Shown here in pieces: positions 23,764-32,985 of a DNA stretch of 34,708 nucleotides; the first letter of the stretch is position 1, and each line of letters opens with the position of its first letter. The translations under genes and the position numbers were made by a program. This stretch comes from Candidatus Zixiibacteriota bacterium (lineage in GTDB: Bacteria > Zixibacteria > MSB-5A5 > UM-FILTER-46-8): NCBI GenBank assembly GCA_026983835.1, contig JALSTH010000047.1, positions 1 to 34,708 of the forward strand, given 5' to 3'. The notes under the pieces were generated by a model that was not told the DNA's origin, searched no databases, and saw nothing but the letters and a program-made list of their open reading frames with translations.

Positions 23764-24387
23764 CTAAATCCCGCCGGAATTCTTCAACATCATAACCACA
23801 CTTTGAAGACTCATATTGATATTCGAGAGGACTTTACTATAGCGTTTAAGAAGCTCGGTATACTGCCAGCGCATCGAGAACGCCTTATCGGGGAATTCGA
23901 AAATCTCAAGGAGGACAGCTTTGTAAATTTCATCAATATATCGCAAAACGAAATAAGGATAATCGGGTATGTTGGGGTCGTGAATCTGTCCTTTGGATAG
24001 TTTATCTTTGTAAATTTCAATCTTTTCCAAAACAACGGTGCCGAAACACCAGGGGCTCATTATTGCGCTTAAATTAACAGAATCAGAGTAGTATTTATAA
24101 ATATTCAGTAAAAGTTGTTCAACTATAATCTTTTTAGCGCGAAGGTATGAAAGGGTTTCCTCATAATCGACAGGGCATTCTTTTATCTTTTTACGGAGGT
24201 CGGCAAGCGCTTTCTGTGCTTTAATTTCGGTTTTCTCCAAAAATCCATAGTAATCGCCAAAGTAAACCTTCACATTTTCATTAGTGGTATAAATATAATA
24301 ACCACTATCATCCCTGCCTATTTTGGGATCTTTAATCTTTTTTAGCTTGTCATCAGAGAATCCGGGTTTTATTCCATTGGTCAACAT
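23764..24387 (-). CDS. Hypothetical protein, mostly helical
   Basis: A 207-residue protein I do not recognise. ATG 24387 is preceded by GGAGGT with good spacing, and a clean terminator follows, so it is a real single-gene unit. It has no signal peptide or membrane span. The first 50 residues look beta-rich and aromatic (GYYIYTTNENVKVYFGDYYG); the remainder reads as a bundle of charged amphipathic helices (about 52-90 and 90-205), including EKTEIKAQKALADLRKKI. A perfect 22-bp palindrome lies 32 bases upstream of the start and may be its operator. No function is proposed. Confidence 0.75.
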   Translation of the reverse strand: MLTNGIKPGFSDDKLKKIKDPKIGRDDSGYYIYTTNENVKVYFGDYYGFLEKTEIKAQKALADLRKKIKECPVDYEETLSYLRAKKIIVEQLLLNIYKYYSDSVNLSAIMSPWCFGTVVLEKIEIYKDKLSKGQIHDPNIPDYPYFVLRYIDEIYKAVLLEIFEFPDKAFSMRWQYTELLKRYSKVLSNINMSLQSVVMMLKNSGGI

Positions 24388-24419
24388 TTCAGCACCTCCT
24401 CGCTTTCGGATTTAACCAT

Positions 24420-24441
24420 TTGCTGATAATATTATCAGCAA
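24420..24441. promoter_or_regulatory. Perfect 22-bp palindrome, candidate operator
   Basis: Each half-site is TTGCTGATAAT read inwards, with no spacer and no mismatch. It lies just upstream of the Shine-Dalgarno of the 207-residue hypothetical gene. A TTG-N19-TAACTATT promoter-like sequence on the minus strand ends immediately before it, so a bound repressor would cover the transcription start. The rest of the 261-base gap (24388-24648) shows only a weak AT-rich hairpin at 24575-24591. Confidence 0.55.
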
Positions 24442-24648
24442 TAGTTATGCCCGAAGGATCAACGAACAAGTCAATTATAGGGGGGATGTATCTCATATCG
24501 CCTAACTTTCTTATTTCTATTTATATAACAACGCTAAAAGGTTGCGAAGTTCCTTTTAATTGTATTCTCAACCGGTTATTTTTTAAATAACAAAACAGGC
24601 TTTTTAATGAAAATATGCAAATAACTTCATAATATTAGCAAGTCATTT

Positions 24649-25653
24649 TTACATTAAATTATATTTCACGAACCTATCCCCTATCGACATTAATCCCCAA
24701 ATTCCGCCGGTATGCATAAATAATACGCTTGAACCTTCGGGAATAATTCGCTTGCGGAGAACATCGAGCAAACCAAAAAATGCTTTCCCGGTATAAACCG
24801 GATCCAAAATCAAACCACCCCGATTAGCCATCTCCAAAATCATACTCAACTCTTCTCTCCTGCTCAAAGCATATCCATCACCGACATAACCATCGATAAT
24901 ATGTATATCCGAAGGACGGATTTTTAACCCGCTTACATACTTATCATTGAATTCGCGAAGGTAGCCGAAAATTCTATCGACAAAATAATCTGAAGTATAG
25001 CCAACATTTATCCCTATTATCTCGATATCATCCCTGAAATATTTCGCTCCCGCCAAAAGACCTCCATAAGTTCCCCCGGAACCAACGGCTGTAATAATAT
25101 AATCGATTCCGATTTCCATTTCCTCTAACTGCTTTTTTATTTCACCGTAGCAGTTGAAATAACCACACAAGCCGAGAGAACTGGAACCGCCTTCAGGAAT
25201 TATATACGGATTGAAACCTTCCCTTTTTAACCGATCGGAATATTCCTCCATAATCGCATCAATGTGAAAATATTCCTTATCGGAAACAAATTTTATCTCC
25301 GCACCGACAAGTTGGTCCAAGAGATAATTCCCCTGCGGTATATCCTGTTTCTCCCCTCTAAGGAACAGGATGGATTTTAGCCCGGTTATTGAGGCAAGCC
25401 TTGCGGTCGCCCTGCAATGATTCGATTGCAAGCCTCCGCAGGTCAACCAAGTGTCAGCACCCTTAGTTTTGGAATCAGCAAGGAAATATTCCAATTTACG
25501 AATTTTATTACCCTGCAAAACATTGCCGGTCAAATCATCTCTTTTGATATAAATTTTATACTCAGCCTTAATACTAAAAGGAAGATAATTCAACGGTTCA
25601 ATGGGCGTGGGTATTCGGGCAATATGTTCCCTTGCGGGCAGATTCAAAGTCAT
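24649..25653 (-). CDS. PLP-dependent D-cysteine desulfhydrase / ACC deaminase family protein
   Basis: A 334-residue fold-type II PLP enzyme. Lys50 in LQGNKIRKLEYF is the expected PLP lysine; GGLQSNHCRATA is the substrate and PLP contact loop; GSGGTYGGLLAG binds the cofactor phosphate; and LDPVYTGKAFFGL and FMHTGG close the family pattern. Members include DcyD, which breaks D-cysteine to pyruvate, H2S and ammonia, and ACC deaminase. DcyD is the likelier bacterial role, but close homologues differ in substrate. ATG 25653 overlaps the stop of the BatA-like gene by ATGA, so the two are translationally coupled although functionally unrelated on paper. Confidence 0.85.
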   Translation of the reverse strand: MTLNLPAREHIARIPTPIEPLNYLPFSIKAEYKIYIKRDDLTGNVLQGNKIRKLEYFLADSKTKGADTWLTCGGLQSNHCRATARLASITGLKSILFLRGEKQDIPQGNYLLDQLVGAEIKFVSDKEYFHIDAIMEEYSDRLKREGFNPYIIPEGGSSSLGLCGYFNCYGEIKKQLEEMEIGIDYIITAVGSGGTYGGLLAGAKYFRDDIEIIGINVGYTSDYFVDRIFGYLREFNDKYVSGLKIRPSDIHIIDGYVGDGYALSRREELSMILEMANRGGLILDPVYTGKAFFGLLDVLRKRIIPEGSSVLFMHTGGIWGLMSIGDRFVKYNLM

Positions 25654-27761
25654 AGGTGTTTAGCCCTCCCAACCTTAGCCATACGCCATCGACCGGCGAG
25701 AAGCATCTCAATTAAAAGCAAAGCCAAAACAAGAGTGAAAGATGCGGTGGTGAAATCATAGCCGATCCTGAAGTGTTCCAATGCTTTTGCAGTGTCATCA
25801 TCTTTGCTTATAACCCTGAATCTACCGAGCGGCATCATAGATGATATTATTTCCTCATCGGCGGGGCTGATTTCAGATTCCCTCGTGTCCACATTTACCG
25901 CAAAAGCTGCAACGATCGTATCGGCGGATTCCACAAAGTAAATCCCGGGATAGGATGCGGAATTAAAATTAACAATATTCCCTGATGGGCCCTCTTTCGG
26001 CTGGATATCGAAATGTTCTTTCGAGGGGGTAACCACCCCAACGGCAGTTCCGCTGAAATCCCGACCGATATTAATCTGCACGGACTCGTTTACCAAAAAT
26101 CCTTTCCCGAAATTTCCCTCGCCGGCTGCTAAATATTCCGCCATCCTCTGTATCAAGGGCAGGAATATGGAACTCGAGGAGATATCGGAATTATTCAACG
26201 AAAAAGAAGCGGTAGAAAATGCCAAATATCCACTCCCTGACTTGGCTGTAACTAATAGAGGCTTATCCCCCTTCAGTAAAGCGGGAGTCTGTATCCTCCC
26301 ATTAACCTTAATAGTATAAGCCGACCTAAAGGTTACATTCGGAAGCTCAAACTGCCTTCCGGATTGCATAGAGGCACGATAAACGGAAAATATCGGGTGG
26401 CTGATGTCCAAATCACCTAATTTGAAAAATGATCCCGCACCCGCCGCTAATTCCTCATCGATGGAAAAGGGAAATCCGATTGTAGAAAGATCATTGGATA
26501 GTTTTATTGCATCGATGCCGCGCGAAGATATAATAAAAACTCCTTTCCCTTTATCGACAAACGATTTTATTTTCTGTGCCAAAATGCTATTTGGTTTGTA
26601 ATCCACAAAGATGGCAGCGTCATAATCCCCGATGCCCATAGAAATTATTTTGGAGATGGCTTCTTTTTTCACCTCAATATGGCTCTTGATTATTCCCGGA
26701 GGAGAGGAGGCTAACTTTATCCTTTCAAGCAATTTGTCATCATCACCGGCAATTAAAAGCTTGATTGATTTTGGCACCTTAAAGGAGAAATACCTACGGT
26801 TATCAATAGGAATAGCATCCTCCTGAAGTTCGACATACCCATAATGTATTCCCGAAGTTCTAACGACCGCCGCTATATCGATCTCCCTATCCTCCAATGG
26901 CTTTAATGAAAATTCAGTTTCGGAGACCCGCGCGCCATCGAGATAAAGATCAAGTAGTTCCTTATTAATATGTTTATCAGTCCCATTTTTAACTGAAGCT
27001 GCAATCTCGAAACCCACCCCCGGCTGGATTATGCGCCCACCGAAGTTAACATCAGTTAAGCATAAATTCTCAACAACATCATCTCCTACCTCCACCAAAA
27101 GCACATTACCTCCAAAATTCTTCAATGCTCTTTTGATATCCTCGTTGAACCCCCAACCACATTTACTGAAATCGGAAATTATCACCAATTCGCGATTCAT
27201 ATTGTTTGCTTTTCCAAGTAAATTAACCCCGCTCATAATAGCCGATGAAGTCTCGGTTGTATCGGGAACCGCTTTAATTTCCGGGAGCAGGCGAAGAAAA
27301 TAATCCGGGTCCGGGGAAAGGAAGTCGTATTTCGGGTCCGACGATTTGGAAAACGGCAGTACCGCGATTTCATCCCCAAGCTTATTTTTTTCCAATATAT
27401 CGGAGACTTTTGAAACAGCCGTCTCAAAAAGGGTGCCGAAGGGGGTTCGCCGTGACATACTGTAAGAATCGTCCAAAAGGATAACTGTGGAAAAAGATCC
27501 ATAACCCGTGCCAGTTTTCCCCCTGTATATCGGATTCGAAAACCCCAAAACTATAAAAGCAATTATCAAGGTTCGTATAATTAATAGCAGAATCTCCTTC
27601 AAACGGATATAACGAAGCTTAGTCTGTTTCATCTTGTTGAGGAATTCCACCGAGGAGAACTCAACGATTTTTACCCGCCGACGGGAAAGTAGATGAAGAA
27701 TCAGTGGTATGCCGGCGGCAAATAGCCCGAACAGGGCTGCTGGATTTAAGAAGCTCCACAT
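25650..27761 (-). CDS. BatA-domain / von Willebrand A-like membrane protein
   Basis: A 703-residue protein anchored by membrane segments at both ends. The N-terminal BatA domain (MWSFLNPAALFGLFAAGIPLIL, then HLLSRRRVKIVEFSSVEFL) holds two helices. A vWA-like domain follows at about 90-210 with the metal-ion-dependent adhesion motif DDSYS (Asp97, Ser99, Ser101). A long periplasmic middle includes a glutamine-amidotransferase-like Rossmann segment (about 345-450, DYDAAIFVDYKP). The last helix is at about 678-695. This architecture (BatA-vWA-GATase-like) is widespread in FCB and Planctomycetes genomes and its role is unknown. The gene starts 68 bases after the TPR protein and ends overlapping the D-cysteine desulfhydrase-like gene. 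Neither moxR nor batB-E genes are nearby. Confidence 0.85.
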   Translation of the reverse strand: MWSFLNPAALFGLFAAGIPLILHLLSRRRVKIVEFSSVEFLNKMKQTKLRYIRLKEILLLIIRTLIIAFIVLGFSNPIYRGKTGTGYGSFSTVILLDDSYSMSRRTPFGTLFETAVSKVSDILEKNKLGDEIAVLPFSKSSDPKYDFLSPDPDYFLRLLPEIKAVPDTTETSSAIMSGVNLLGKANNMNRELVIISDFSKCGWGFNEDIKRALKNFGGNVLLVEVGDDVVENLCLTDVNFGGRIIQPGVGFEIAASVKNGTDKHINKELLDLYLDGARVSETEFSLKPLEDREIDIAAVVRTSGIHYGYVELQEDAIPIDNRRYFSFKVPKSIKLLIAGDDDKLLERIKLASSPPGIIKSHIEVKKEAISKIISMGIGDYDAAIFVDYKPNSILAQKIKSFVDKGKGVFIISSRGIDAIKLSNDLSTIGFPFSIDEELAAGAGSFFKLGDLDISHPIFSVYRASMQSGRQFELPNVTFRSAYTIKVNGRIQTPALLKGDKPLLVTAKSGSGYLAFSTASFSLNNSDISSSSIFLPLIQRMAEYLAAGEGNFGKGFLVNESVQINIGRDFSGTAVGVVTPSKEHFDIQPKEGPSGNIVNFNSASYPGIYFVESADTIVAAFAVNVDTRESEISPADEEIISSMMPLGRFRVISKDDDTAKALEHFRIGYDFTTASFTLVLALLLIEMLLAGRWRMAKVGRAKHL

Positions 27762-27829
27762 CGTATCAATTACCGAAATTGGAAATGTTCATCAGATTTG
27801 TTTTACAATCAACAGTAGATGTTGTTCCT

Positions 27830-29677
27830 TTATTTTAGCAGTCTCTTAGCTTCTTCTTTGTGATAAGCGGCGCTTTTTCCCTTAATAACAAGGCGATAAT
27901 ATTTACGAGCGCTTTTATGTTTGCCCATTAAATCATAAGCCTTTCCGATATCGAGATATGTGCGCCCGATGTAAAACTCACGATTCTCATCGCGCTTTAG
28001 CAAGGAGAACTGCACCATAGAGCTGTCAGGTTGATTGTTATACAGGAGCGCCTCACCATAAAGCAGGTGATACAACAAAACATCGGGAGATGATTGGAGT
28101 TTGTTGCGAGCAAAATATATCCCCAAATCCGCAAGGGAATCAGCTTCGCTTGTTTTACCTATTTTTCGCAAAGCGTCAGCCCAACCGAGATATATTTCCG
28201 AATATATGTCCCCCTCGGGAGCCCAACCAAGAGAAAGCCTGAAATTCTCCGCCGCTTTTCGATATTTACCATCCCCATAAAGCATCTGAGCTAATTTCAA
28301 ATACGCATAATTGTAAGTGCTGTCTATTTTAACGGATTTTCGATAATTCTCAAAAGCGGATTTATAATCGCCCAAGCTATATAAGGCATTGCCCAATAGG
28401 TAACGATACTGGGCGGTCTCGCCGAAGGTATTGATCAATTGGCGATATATCCGAGCGGCATCGGAATATCTGCCGAAATCGTAATAACAGCGTGCCAACA
28501 AAAGAGCATTATCGGCATCTTTGGGGTATCTTTTATGCAAATGCTCATACAAAGGAAGCGCCCGCTTATAATCATGCAAAGAATAATACTCCAATTCCGC
28601 ATAGTCGCCTATGTCGGAACTTTTCGCATCATAGCCATCGAGCATCCGCAACCAATCATCCTTTATCTCCTCGTATGATTCGCCGTATGATTCTTCTATT
28701 GCCGATTTCAAATCCGTAATATCGGTAGATGACAGATACAGCTTTTTGAATTTATCCAAATCGAGACCATCGAAAATGAACTTCGTAAAACTAGCGATAA
28801 AAGGCATATACTCATTCGGATTTCCTTTCCATTTCAATCGGGATTTGAAATAGTTTTGAGGATCGATATTTACGCCTTTCGCCCGAAGTTGCGAAGCGAA
28901 AAAATCAGGCTGGTCGAAATATCCCGCGATTCCCCAAACCAAAAACGGATGCGAATATCCCCAGTCGTAGTAAAACAGGAATGCCGAAAGTAAAGTTGCA
29001 GTTATCGTGGGGTTTTTATTGCTGTAAACGACCGCCATTCTTTTATAGGTGGGGTCGTAAGAAACGGGGAATACCCTGTCCCAATAAACATCGGGGTTGT
29101 AATCGTAATAAAATGTATATCCCAATTTGCCGGAGTATTTTATCATCATCCATTTCTTTAAAAATTTATCCACCTTTTCCAAATAAGCACTGTAATACGG
29201 CAGATGGTAATCGGCTATGGTCCCTTTTATATAAGAATACTTAAAATGAAAAGATTCATCTTGGGCCCACTTTATATCCGGGAGGCTTTTAGGGGGGGGG
29301 GACGAATTCTTATGCGCTGACATTTCCACCCTATATACACTCTTGTTTTTACCACCGATTTCAAACAGCAACTTATTATCATACTTCAAAAGAGCCTTAC
29401 GGGATGAGGTTATAATATTTGGCGGCAATGTGCTTATCTCGATTTGGGAATTGATACCATTATCGGTTTTGTCCAAAGTATAGAGGGTAATAGTTAAAGG
29501 ACCTGTGAAAAAATGATATGTTTTCGCTTCCTGCATCGGAACATTGTCCTTAAAAACCACAACCGATTTGTTTATCGCGGTATCCTGTTCGGCAACCTTG
29601 AATTCAAAATCTACACCGGCTGCGGCATAGGAATATAAAGCCAAGATTAAAATAACGACGATTTTTATAGTTTTCAT
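27830..29677 (-). CDS. Exported TPR-repeat protein with a degenerate peptidase-MA-like domain
   Basis: A 615-residue protein with a signal peptide (MKTIKIVVILILALYSYAAA). Residues about 140-350 resemble the peptidase-MA-like fold: YTFYYDYNPDVYWDR, a helix at ATLLSAFLFYYDWG where active members carry HExxH, then FLVWGIAGYFDQP where they have WLxEGLAEY. Both zinc ligands are missing, so it is probably not a protease. Residues about 355-615 contain five or more TPR repeats (ALPLYEHLHKRYPKDADNALLLA, and later ones), a protein-binding scaffold. ATG 29677 overlaps the endonuclease IV stop as ATGA. A run of ten C residues (29301-29292) inside the gene encodes SSPPPK. Confidence 0.8.
   Translation of the reverse strand: MKTIKIVVILILALYSYAAAGVDFEFKVAEQDTAINKSVVVFKDNVPMQEAKTYHFFTGPLTITLYTLDKTDNGINSQIEISTLPPNIITSSRKALLKYDNKLLFEIGGKNKSVYRVEMSAHKNSSPPPKSLPDIKWAQDESFHFKYSYIKGTIADYHLPYYSAYLEKVDKFLKKWMMIKYSGKLGYTFYYDYNPDVYWDRVFPVSYDPTYKRMAVVYSNKNPTITATLLSAFLFYYDWGYSHPFLVWGIAGYFDQPDFFASQLRAKGVNIDPQNYFKSRLKWKGNPNEYMPFIASFTKFIFDGLDLDKFKKLYLSSTDITDLKSAIEESYGESYEEIKDDWLRMLDGYDAKSSDIGDYAELEYYSLHDYKRALPLYEHLHKRYPKDADNALLLARCYYDFGRYSDAARIYRQLINTFGETAQYRYLLGNALYSLGDYKSAFENYRKSVKIDSTYNYAYLKLAQMLYGDGKYRKAAENFRLSLGWAPEGDIYSEIYLGWADALRKIGKTSEADSLADLGIYFARNKLQSSPDVLLYHLLYGEALLYNNQPDSSMVQFSLLKRDENREFYIGRTYLDIGKAYDLMGKHKSARKYYRLVIKGKSAAYHKEEAKRLLK
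29292..29301 (-). repeat. C10 homopolymer inside the TPR-protein gene
   Basis: Ten consecutive C on the coding strand (G on the plus strand) fall in codons for Ser-Pro-Pro-Pro near residue 127-130. Slippage by one base would stop translation early. Such tracts are typical of phase-variable genes but also of assembly errors. Confidence 0.7.
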
Positions 29678-30519
29678 TTTTTTATCAAGTTCCTTAATTT
29701 AGCGAGGTTTACCCTGTCCATTTCTCCATCTTCCCCTTTGGGCGTTTCTAAAATGAAAGGGAGATTTTTTAATCTCTTGTCATTTAAGAAAAATCCAAAC
29801 GGGGCTTCACCTATAAAACCCAAGCCGATATGTTCATGACGATCTACTTTACTTCCCAAATCCTTTTTGGAGTCATTCATATGAATGACTTTTAGTTTTT
29901 CTATTCCGATAGTCTCATCGAATTGTTTCATAGTCCTGTCATACGACTTTTTGTCCCTGATATCATAACCGGCGGCAAAGATATGGCAGGTGTCAAGACA
30001 AACCCCCAATCGATCTCCCTGCTCAACTTTATTGATGATATATGCCAGTTGTTCAAATTCATAGCCGAGATTGGTCCCCTGTCCGGCGGTCGTTTCGAGC
30101 GTTATAGAGACCTTATAATCGGGAGTTTTGGAATGAAGGAAATCAATCGATTCCACAATCGTATCCAACCCCTTTTGCTCTCCAACTCCGGTATGACTTC
30201 CGGGATGCATAACAAGATGGGGGATATCCAAAACTTCACACCGCCGTAATTCCTCCGAAAAAGCTTCCCGGGATTTCTCCAACAAATCCGCCTTTGGTGA
30301 ACCGAGATTTATCAAATATGAATCGTGAGCAACTACCGCCATATCGGTTTCATCTTTTATTTTCAGAAATTTATCAATCTCATCACTTTTCAACTCCCTT
30401 GCCTTCCATTGATTGGAGCTTTTCGTGAATATCTGGATAGCAGTGCAATTGAAATACACACCAGCTTTAATGGCATTATATACACCGCCGGAGATAGACA
30501 TATGTGCGCCTAAAAGCAT
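29674..30519 (-). CDS. nfo: Endonuclease IV (AP endonuclease)
   Basis: A 281-residue zinc-dependent AP endonuclease that cuts DNA 5' to abasic sites in base-excision repair. All metal ligands of the family are visible: GAHMSISGG, VVAHDSY, VMHPGSHTG, ITLETTAGQG, VCLDTCHIFAAG, IHMNDSK with DRHEHIG, and ILETPKG. I chose ATG 30519 because GGAG lies six bases before it; an in-frame TTG at 30531 is less likely because that GGAG lies within its first codons. It is cytosolic. The downstream TPR gene overlaps its stop by ATGA, so the two are co-translated without an obvious functional link. Confidence 0.95.
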   Translation of the reverse strand: MLLGAHMSISGGVYNAIKAGVYFNCTAIQIFTKSSNQWKARELKSDEIDKFLKIKDETDMAVVAHDSYLINLGSPKADLLEKSREAFSEELRRCEVLDIPHLVMHPGSHTGVGEQKGLDTIVESIDFLHSKTPDYKVSITLETTAGQGTNLGYEFEQLAYIINKVEQGDRLGVCLDTCHIFAAGYDIRDKKSYDRTMKQFDETIGIEKLKVIHMNDSKKDLGSKVDRHEHIGLGFIGEAPFGFFLNDKRLKNLPFILETPKGEDGEMDRVNLAKLRNLIKK

Positions 30520-30587
30520 ACCATTCTCCAAAAAAAGTTCGAGTATCGTCTGCTTATAATAGCAGATACGAATATTTATTTCAAGGA

Positions 30588-31997
30588 TTATTCAGATAGT
30601 TTTACGGTATATCGCTTTACGCTCTTCAAGTATTCCCGAGCCAACGCAGAGGGGGGAATTACTCTGAAGTTATTTTCGCGTAAAAGCTTCAGGACTCGAG
30701 CATAACCTTCGAACCATCCGGGGTAATCATTGCGATATGCGGTTCGTATATGCCATAAAAATCCGATAGTCCCGCGAAGTTTTTTAGTGTCCGTTATCAA
30801 TCCCTCGAGAATATCATCAACTGTTCCTCTGCCCATTTCCGAAAAAAGGGCGCCATCCATTACGGTAAAAGGTATCTCCACCAAAGGAAGATAATCATCG
30901 TTCTCGAAATCATATACACAAAACGGCAATCCTGTTCCACCTCTATAACCTATTACTGATGAATAGCCCAATGAGGAATCATACGAAAAACCAGCTTCGA
31001 ACAATCGCCGAAAGGAATCGGATATATTCAGCCTTAAATAATGTCCCCTATTCCCTGATATTTGAACTCCGATTTTTTTGATAAAATCCGCCCTCTCCAA
31101 AGCAACATCCCCTCCCGCTGATAAACTATTGTATGAACTGTGAAGTCCGATTTCAAATCCCCTATCGCATAGGGAGCTTATAAGATCCATAAAAGCCTTT
31201 TCCCCGATATCATATTTGGGATCATAAGGGGAGCGATTGAGAGGATTAGCAAAATAAAAGGTGCTGCGAAACCCCTGCGATTCCTCGCTGTCTGCATATT
31301 TGTTGAAATTCCAAAAGGGATTGGGGCGCCCGAGAATTCGACTACCGATGGAATCCGCTAAGCCCCGCAAACCCCGAATGACACCGAATCCGCCGACAAA
31401 CAATAGTTTTACGGAACCCTTTACCGAGCGAACAGGTTGATCCACATCATGAGATAATATCGCCGTGGGGGTTCTAATATCCTCGCAGGACACCCCAAAT
31501 TCCAAAAGCGCTTCTCTAAAATCTTCCAAGAGATAATCGACAACAGGAGAGCGTAAGCTGCCGCTTTTATATAAGACGGATTCGGAGTATGGGAATCTAT
31601 TATGTTTATCCAGTTTTGGGGAATAATATTCTTCACTTCTCGAAATTATGTAAAATATCTCGGCAAATATATCGAAATTAAATGTAATGGCCTCGCCGTC
31701 TCGCCCATATATCGAATCGAGGTTTACATCGAATTCAGCGGAACTTAAAATCAGCTTTTCCTTAACCTTATACCAAAAAGGAGGCAAATCGCCTTTCAAC
31801 AATCCCTCATCATAGGGAACGAAAATGTTTTTTTTCGAGGTAGCTTTGTTGGATTCGCCATAATATATATGCGCATCTTTTTCGCGCCGAACAAATTTCA
31901 CTCCCAAATTCGTCCCTATAAAACTCAACGCATATTCTAATCTCTTTCGATGTTTTATTTTCGCGGGAATACAAATTGATACCATATTTTCGCTCAT
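30588..31997 (-). CDS. Polysaccharide deacetylase-family protein
   Basis: A 469-residue protein with an N-terminal domain of about 180 residues found in front of some NodB-type deacetylases (FNFDIFAEIFYIISRSEEY), then a deacetylase-like barrel at about 185-450. The first metal motif is ILSHDVDQP (the Asp pair), and the His-containing segment is GFEIGLHSSYN; LWHIRTAYRNDYPGW lies near the end. Such proteins remove N-acetyl groups from cell-surface or exported polysaccharides. ATG 31997 overlaps the stop of the acyltransferase upstream as ATGA; a second Met is at residue 5. With the acyltransferase and methyltransferase it forms a compact envelope-polymer-modification set. No signal peptide is evident. 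Confidence 0.82.
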   Translation of the reverse strand: MSENMVSICIPAKIKHRKRLEYALSFIGTNLGVKFVRREKDAHIYYGESNKATSKKNIFVPYDEGLLKGDLPPFWYKVKEKLILSSAEFDVNLDSIYGRDGEAITFNFDIFAEIFYIISRSEEYYSPKLDKHNRFPYSESVLYKSGSLRSPVVDYLLEDFREALLEFGVSCEDIRTPTAILSHDVDQPVRSVKGSVKLLFVGGFGVIRGLRGLADSIGSRILGRPNPFWNFNKYADSEESQGFRSTFYFANPLNRSPYDPKYDIGEKAFMDLISSLCDRGFEIGLHSSYNSLSAGGDVALERADFIKKIGVQISGNRGHYLRLNISDSFRRLFEAGFSYDSSLGYSSVIGYRGGTGLPFCVYDFENDDYLPLVEIPFTVMDGALFSEMGRGTVDDILEGLITDTKKLRGTIGFLWHIRTAYRNDYPGWFEGYARVLKLLRENNFRVIPPSALAREYLKSVKRYTVKLSE

Positions 31998-32968
31998 CTG
32001 TTTTTCACCCGCTGAAGAAAACGGTATAGCTTCGCCTTGGCATTGAATGCGATATCCTGCACATAATAACCGACCCTATCTCCGCCGAAGGATTCTTTGA
32101 ACCGACCGACTCCGGGCAAATTCACACCCATAAAATCAAACTCGTTGAAACCTTCTTCGGACAATCTCAATAATACATCGAAAGAAAGTTTAGGGGTAAT
32201 TCCATACCTATAATAATTCGGATCGGTTGCCAAAAGCCAACTATAAGCAATTCCATTAAATTTAAGTACAGCGGTTCCCGCTCCATATTTCCCACCCTTC
32301 GATGCCAAATAAATCGACATCCATCCCCGTTTATGAAAATACTCCAAAGAACGAAGCAAAGCCGTCTCGCTAACAGAGGTTCGCACATTCGTCCTTTTTA
32401 GGGTTTCTTTCAACAATGACAGCAATACATCCTGTTTAAAATCCTCGCTGATGATAATATCGGATTTGTTGGCTTTGTTTATCTTATTTCTCACATCCTT
32501 TTTTAATCTGCTTTTAACCCTTTCCACCGAGGTTAAATCGATTATGCTCGTATATCGAGGATAAGAAATATAACCGCTTTTAATTTCAGGGTTTGCAATA
32601 TTTACTCGAGGGAAATTAGAGATATAAAGCCTATCACTATGTTCCCTCGCACCTTTAATAATACTATTACTTATCTCCGCTTTTCCAATAGCGATGGAAT
32701 CCCTATGAGCGATAACCATTCCGTTATAAGGCGTAAAAATCGGCGGTTCAAAAATCCGCACATTAAAACGCCTCGTTATCACTCCTGCCAATCCGCCGAT
32801 TATTTTATCCTCGTATTCACCAATTAAAATTATAGGCTCAGCACCGGAGACATCAGCCATCATAATAATCCAGTCGGAACGACTGAATAGATTGTATGGC
32901 GCTTCGGAATCCAGGAATTTATCCCAATTCCCGTATTCACCCAGGCTGATTTTCTTAATTTCCAACAT
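31994..32968 (-). CDS. FemAB-like / GNAT-fold acyltransferase
   Basis: A 324-residue protein with two GNAT-like halves as in FemAB-type enzymes. Residues about 1-140 form the first half (YNLFSRSDWIIMMADVSG, IIGGLAGVITRR). The second half has the conserved KDVRNKINKA helix, a long FKQDVLLSLLKETLKRT segment, YGAGTAVLKFNGIAYSWL and the closing GVGRFKESFGG. This ending is typical of the BioF2/FemAB-like group that adds acyl or aminoacyl groups to peptidoglycan or exported sugars. It lies 17 bases after the methyltransferase gene and overlaps the polysaccharide deacetylase, so one transcript is likely. The donor and acceptor are unknown. Confidence 0.78.
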   Translation of the reverse strand: MLEIKKISLGEYGNWDKFLDSEAPYNLFSRSDWIIMMADVSGAEPIILIGEYEDKIIGGLAGVITRRFNVRIFEPPIFTPYNGMVIAHRDSIAIGKAEISNSIIKGAREHSDRLYISNFPRVNIANPEIKSGYISYPRYTSIIDLTSVERVKSRLKKDVRNKINKANKSDIIISEDFKQDVLLSLLKETLKRTNVRTSVSETALLRSLEYFHKRGWMSIYLASKGGKYGAGTAVLKFNGIAYSWLLATDPNYYRYGITPKLSFDVLLRLSEEGFNEFDFMGVNLPGVGRFKESFGGDRVGYYVQDIAFNAKAKLYRFLQRVKNR

Positions 32969-32985
32969 ACTGATAAACCGAAATG

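Noticed and set aside
24575-24591. AT-only hairpin GTTATTT/AAATAAC as a terminator of the D-cysteine desulfhydrase gene
   Set aside because: The stem is weak and AT-rich and lacks a T run on the right strand.
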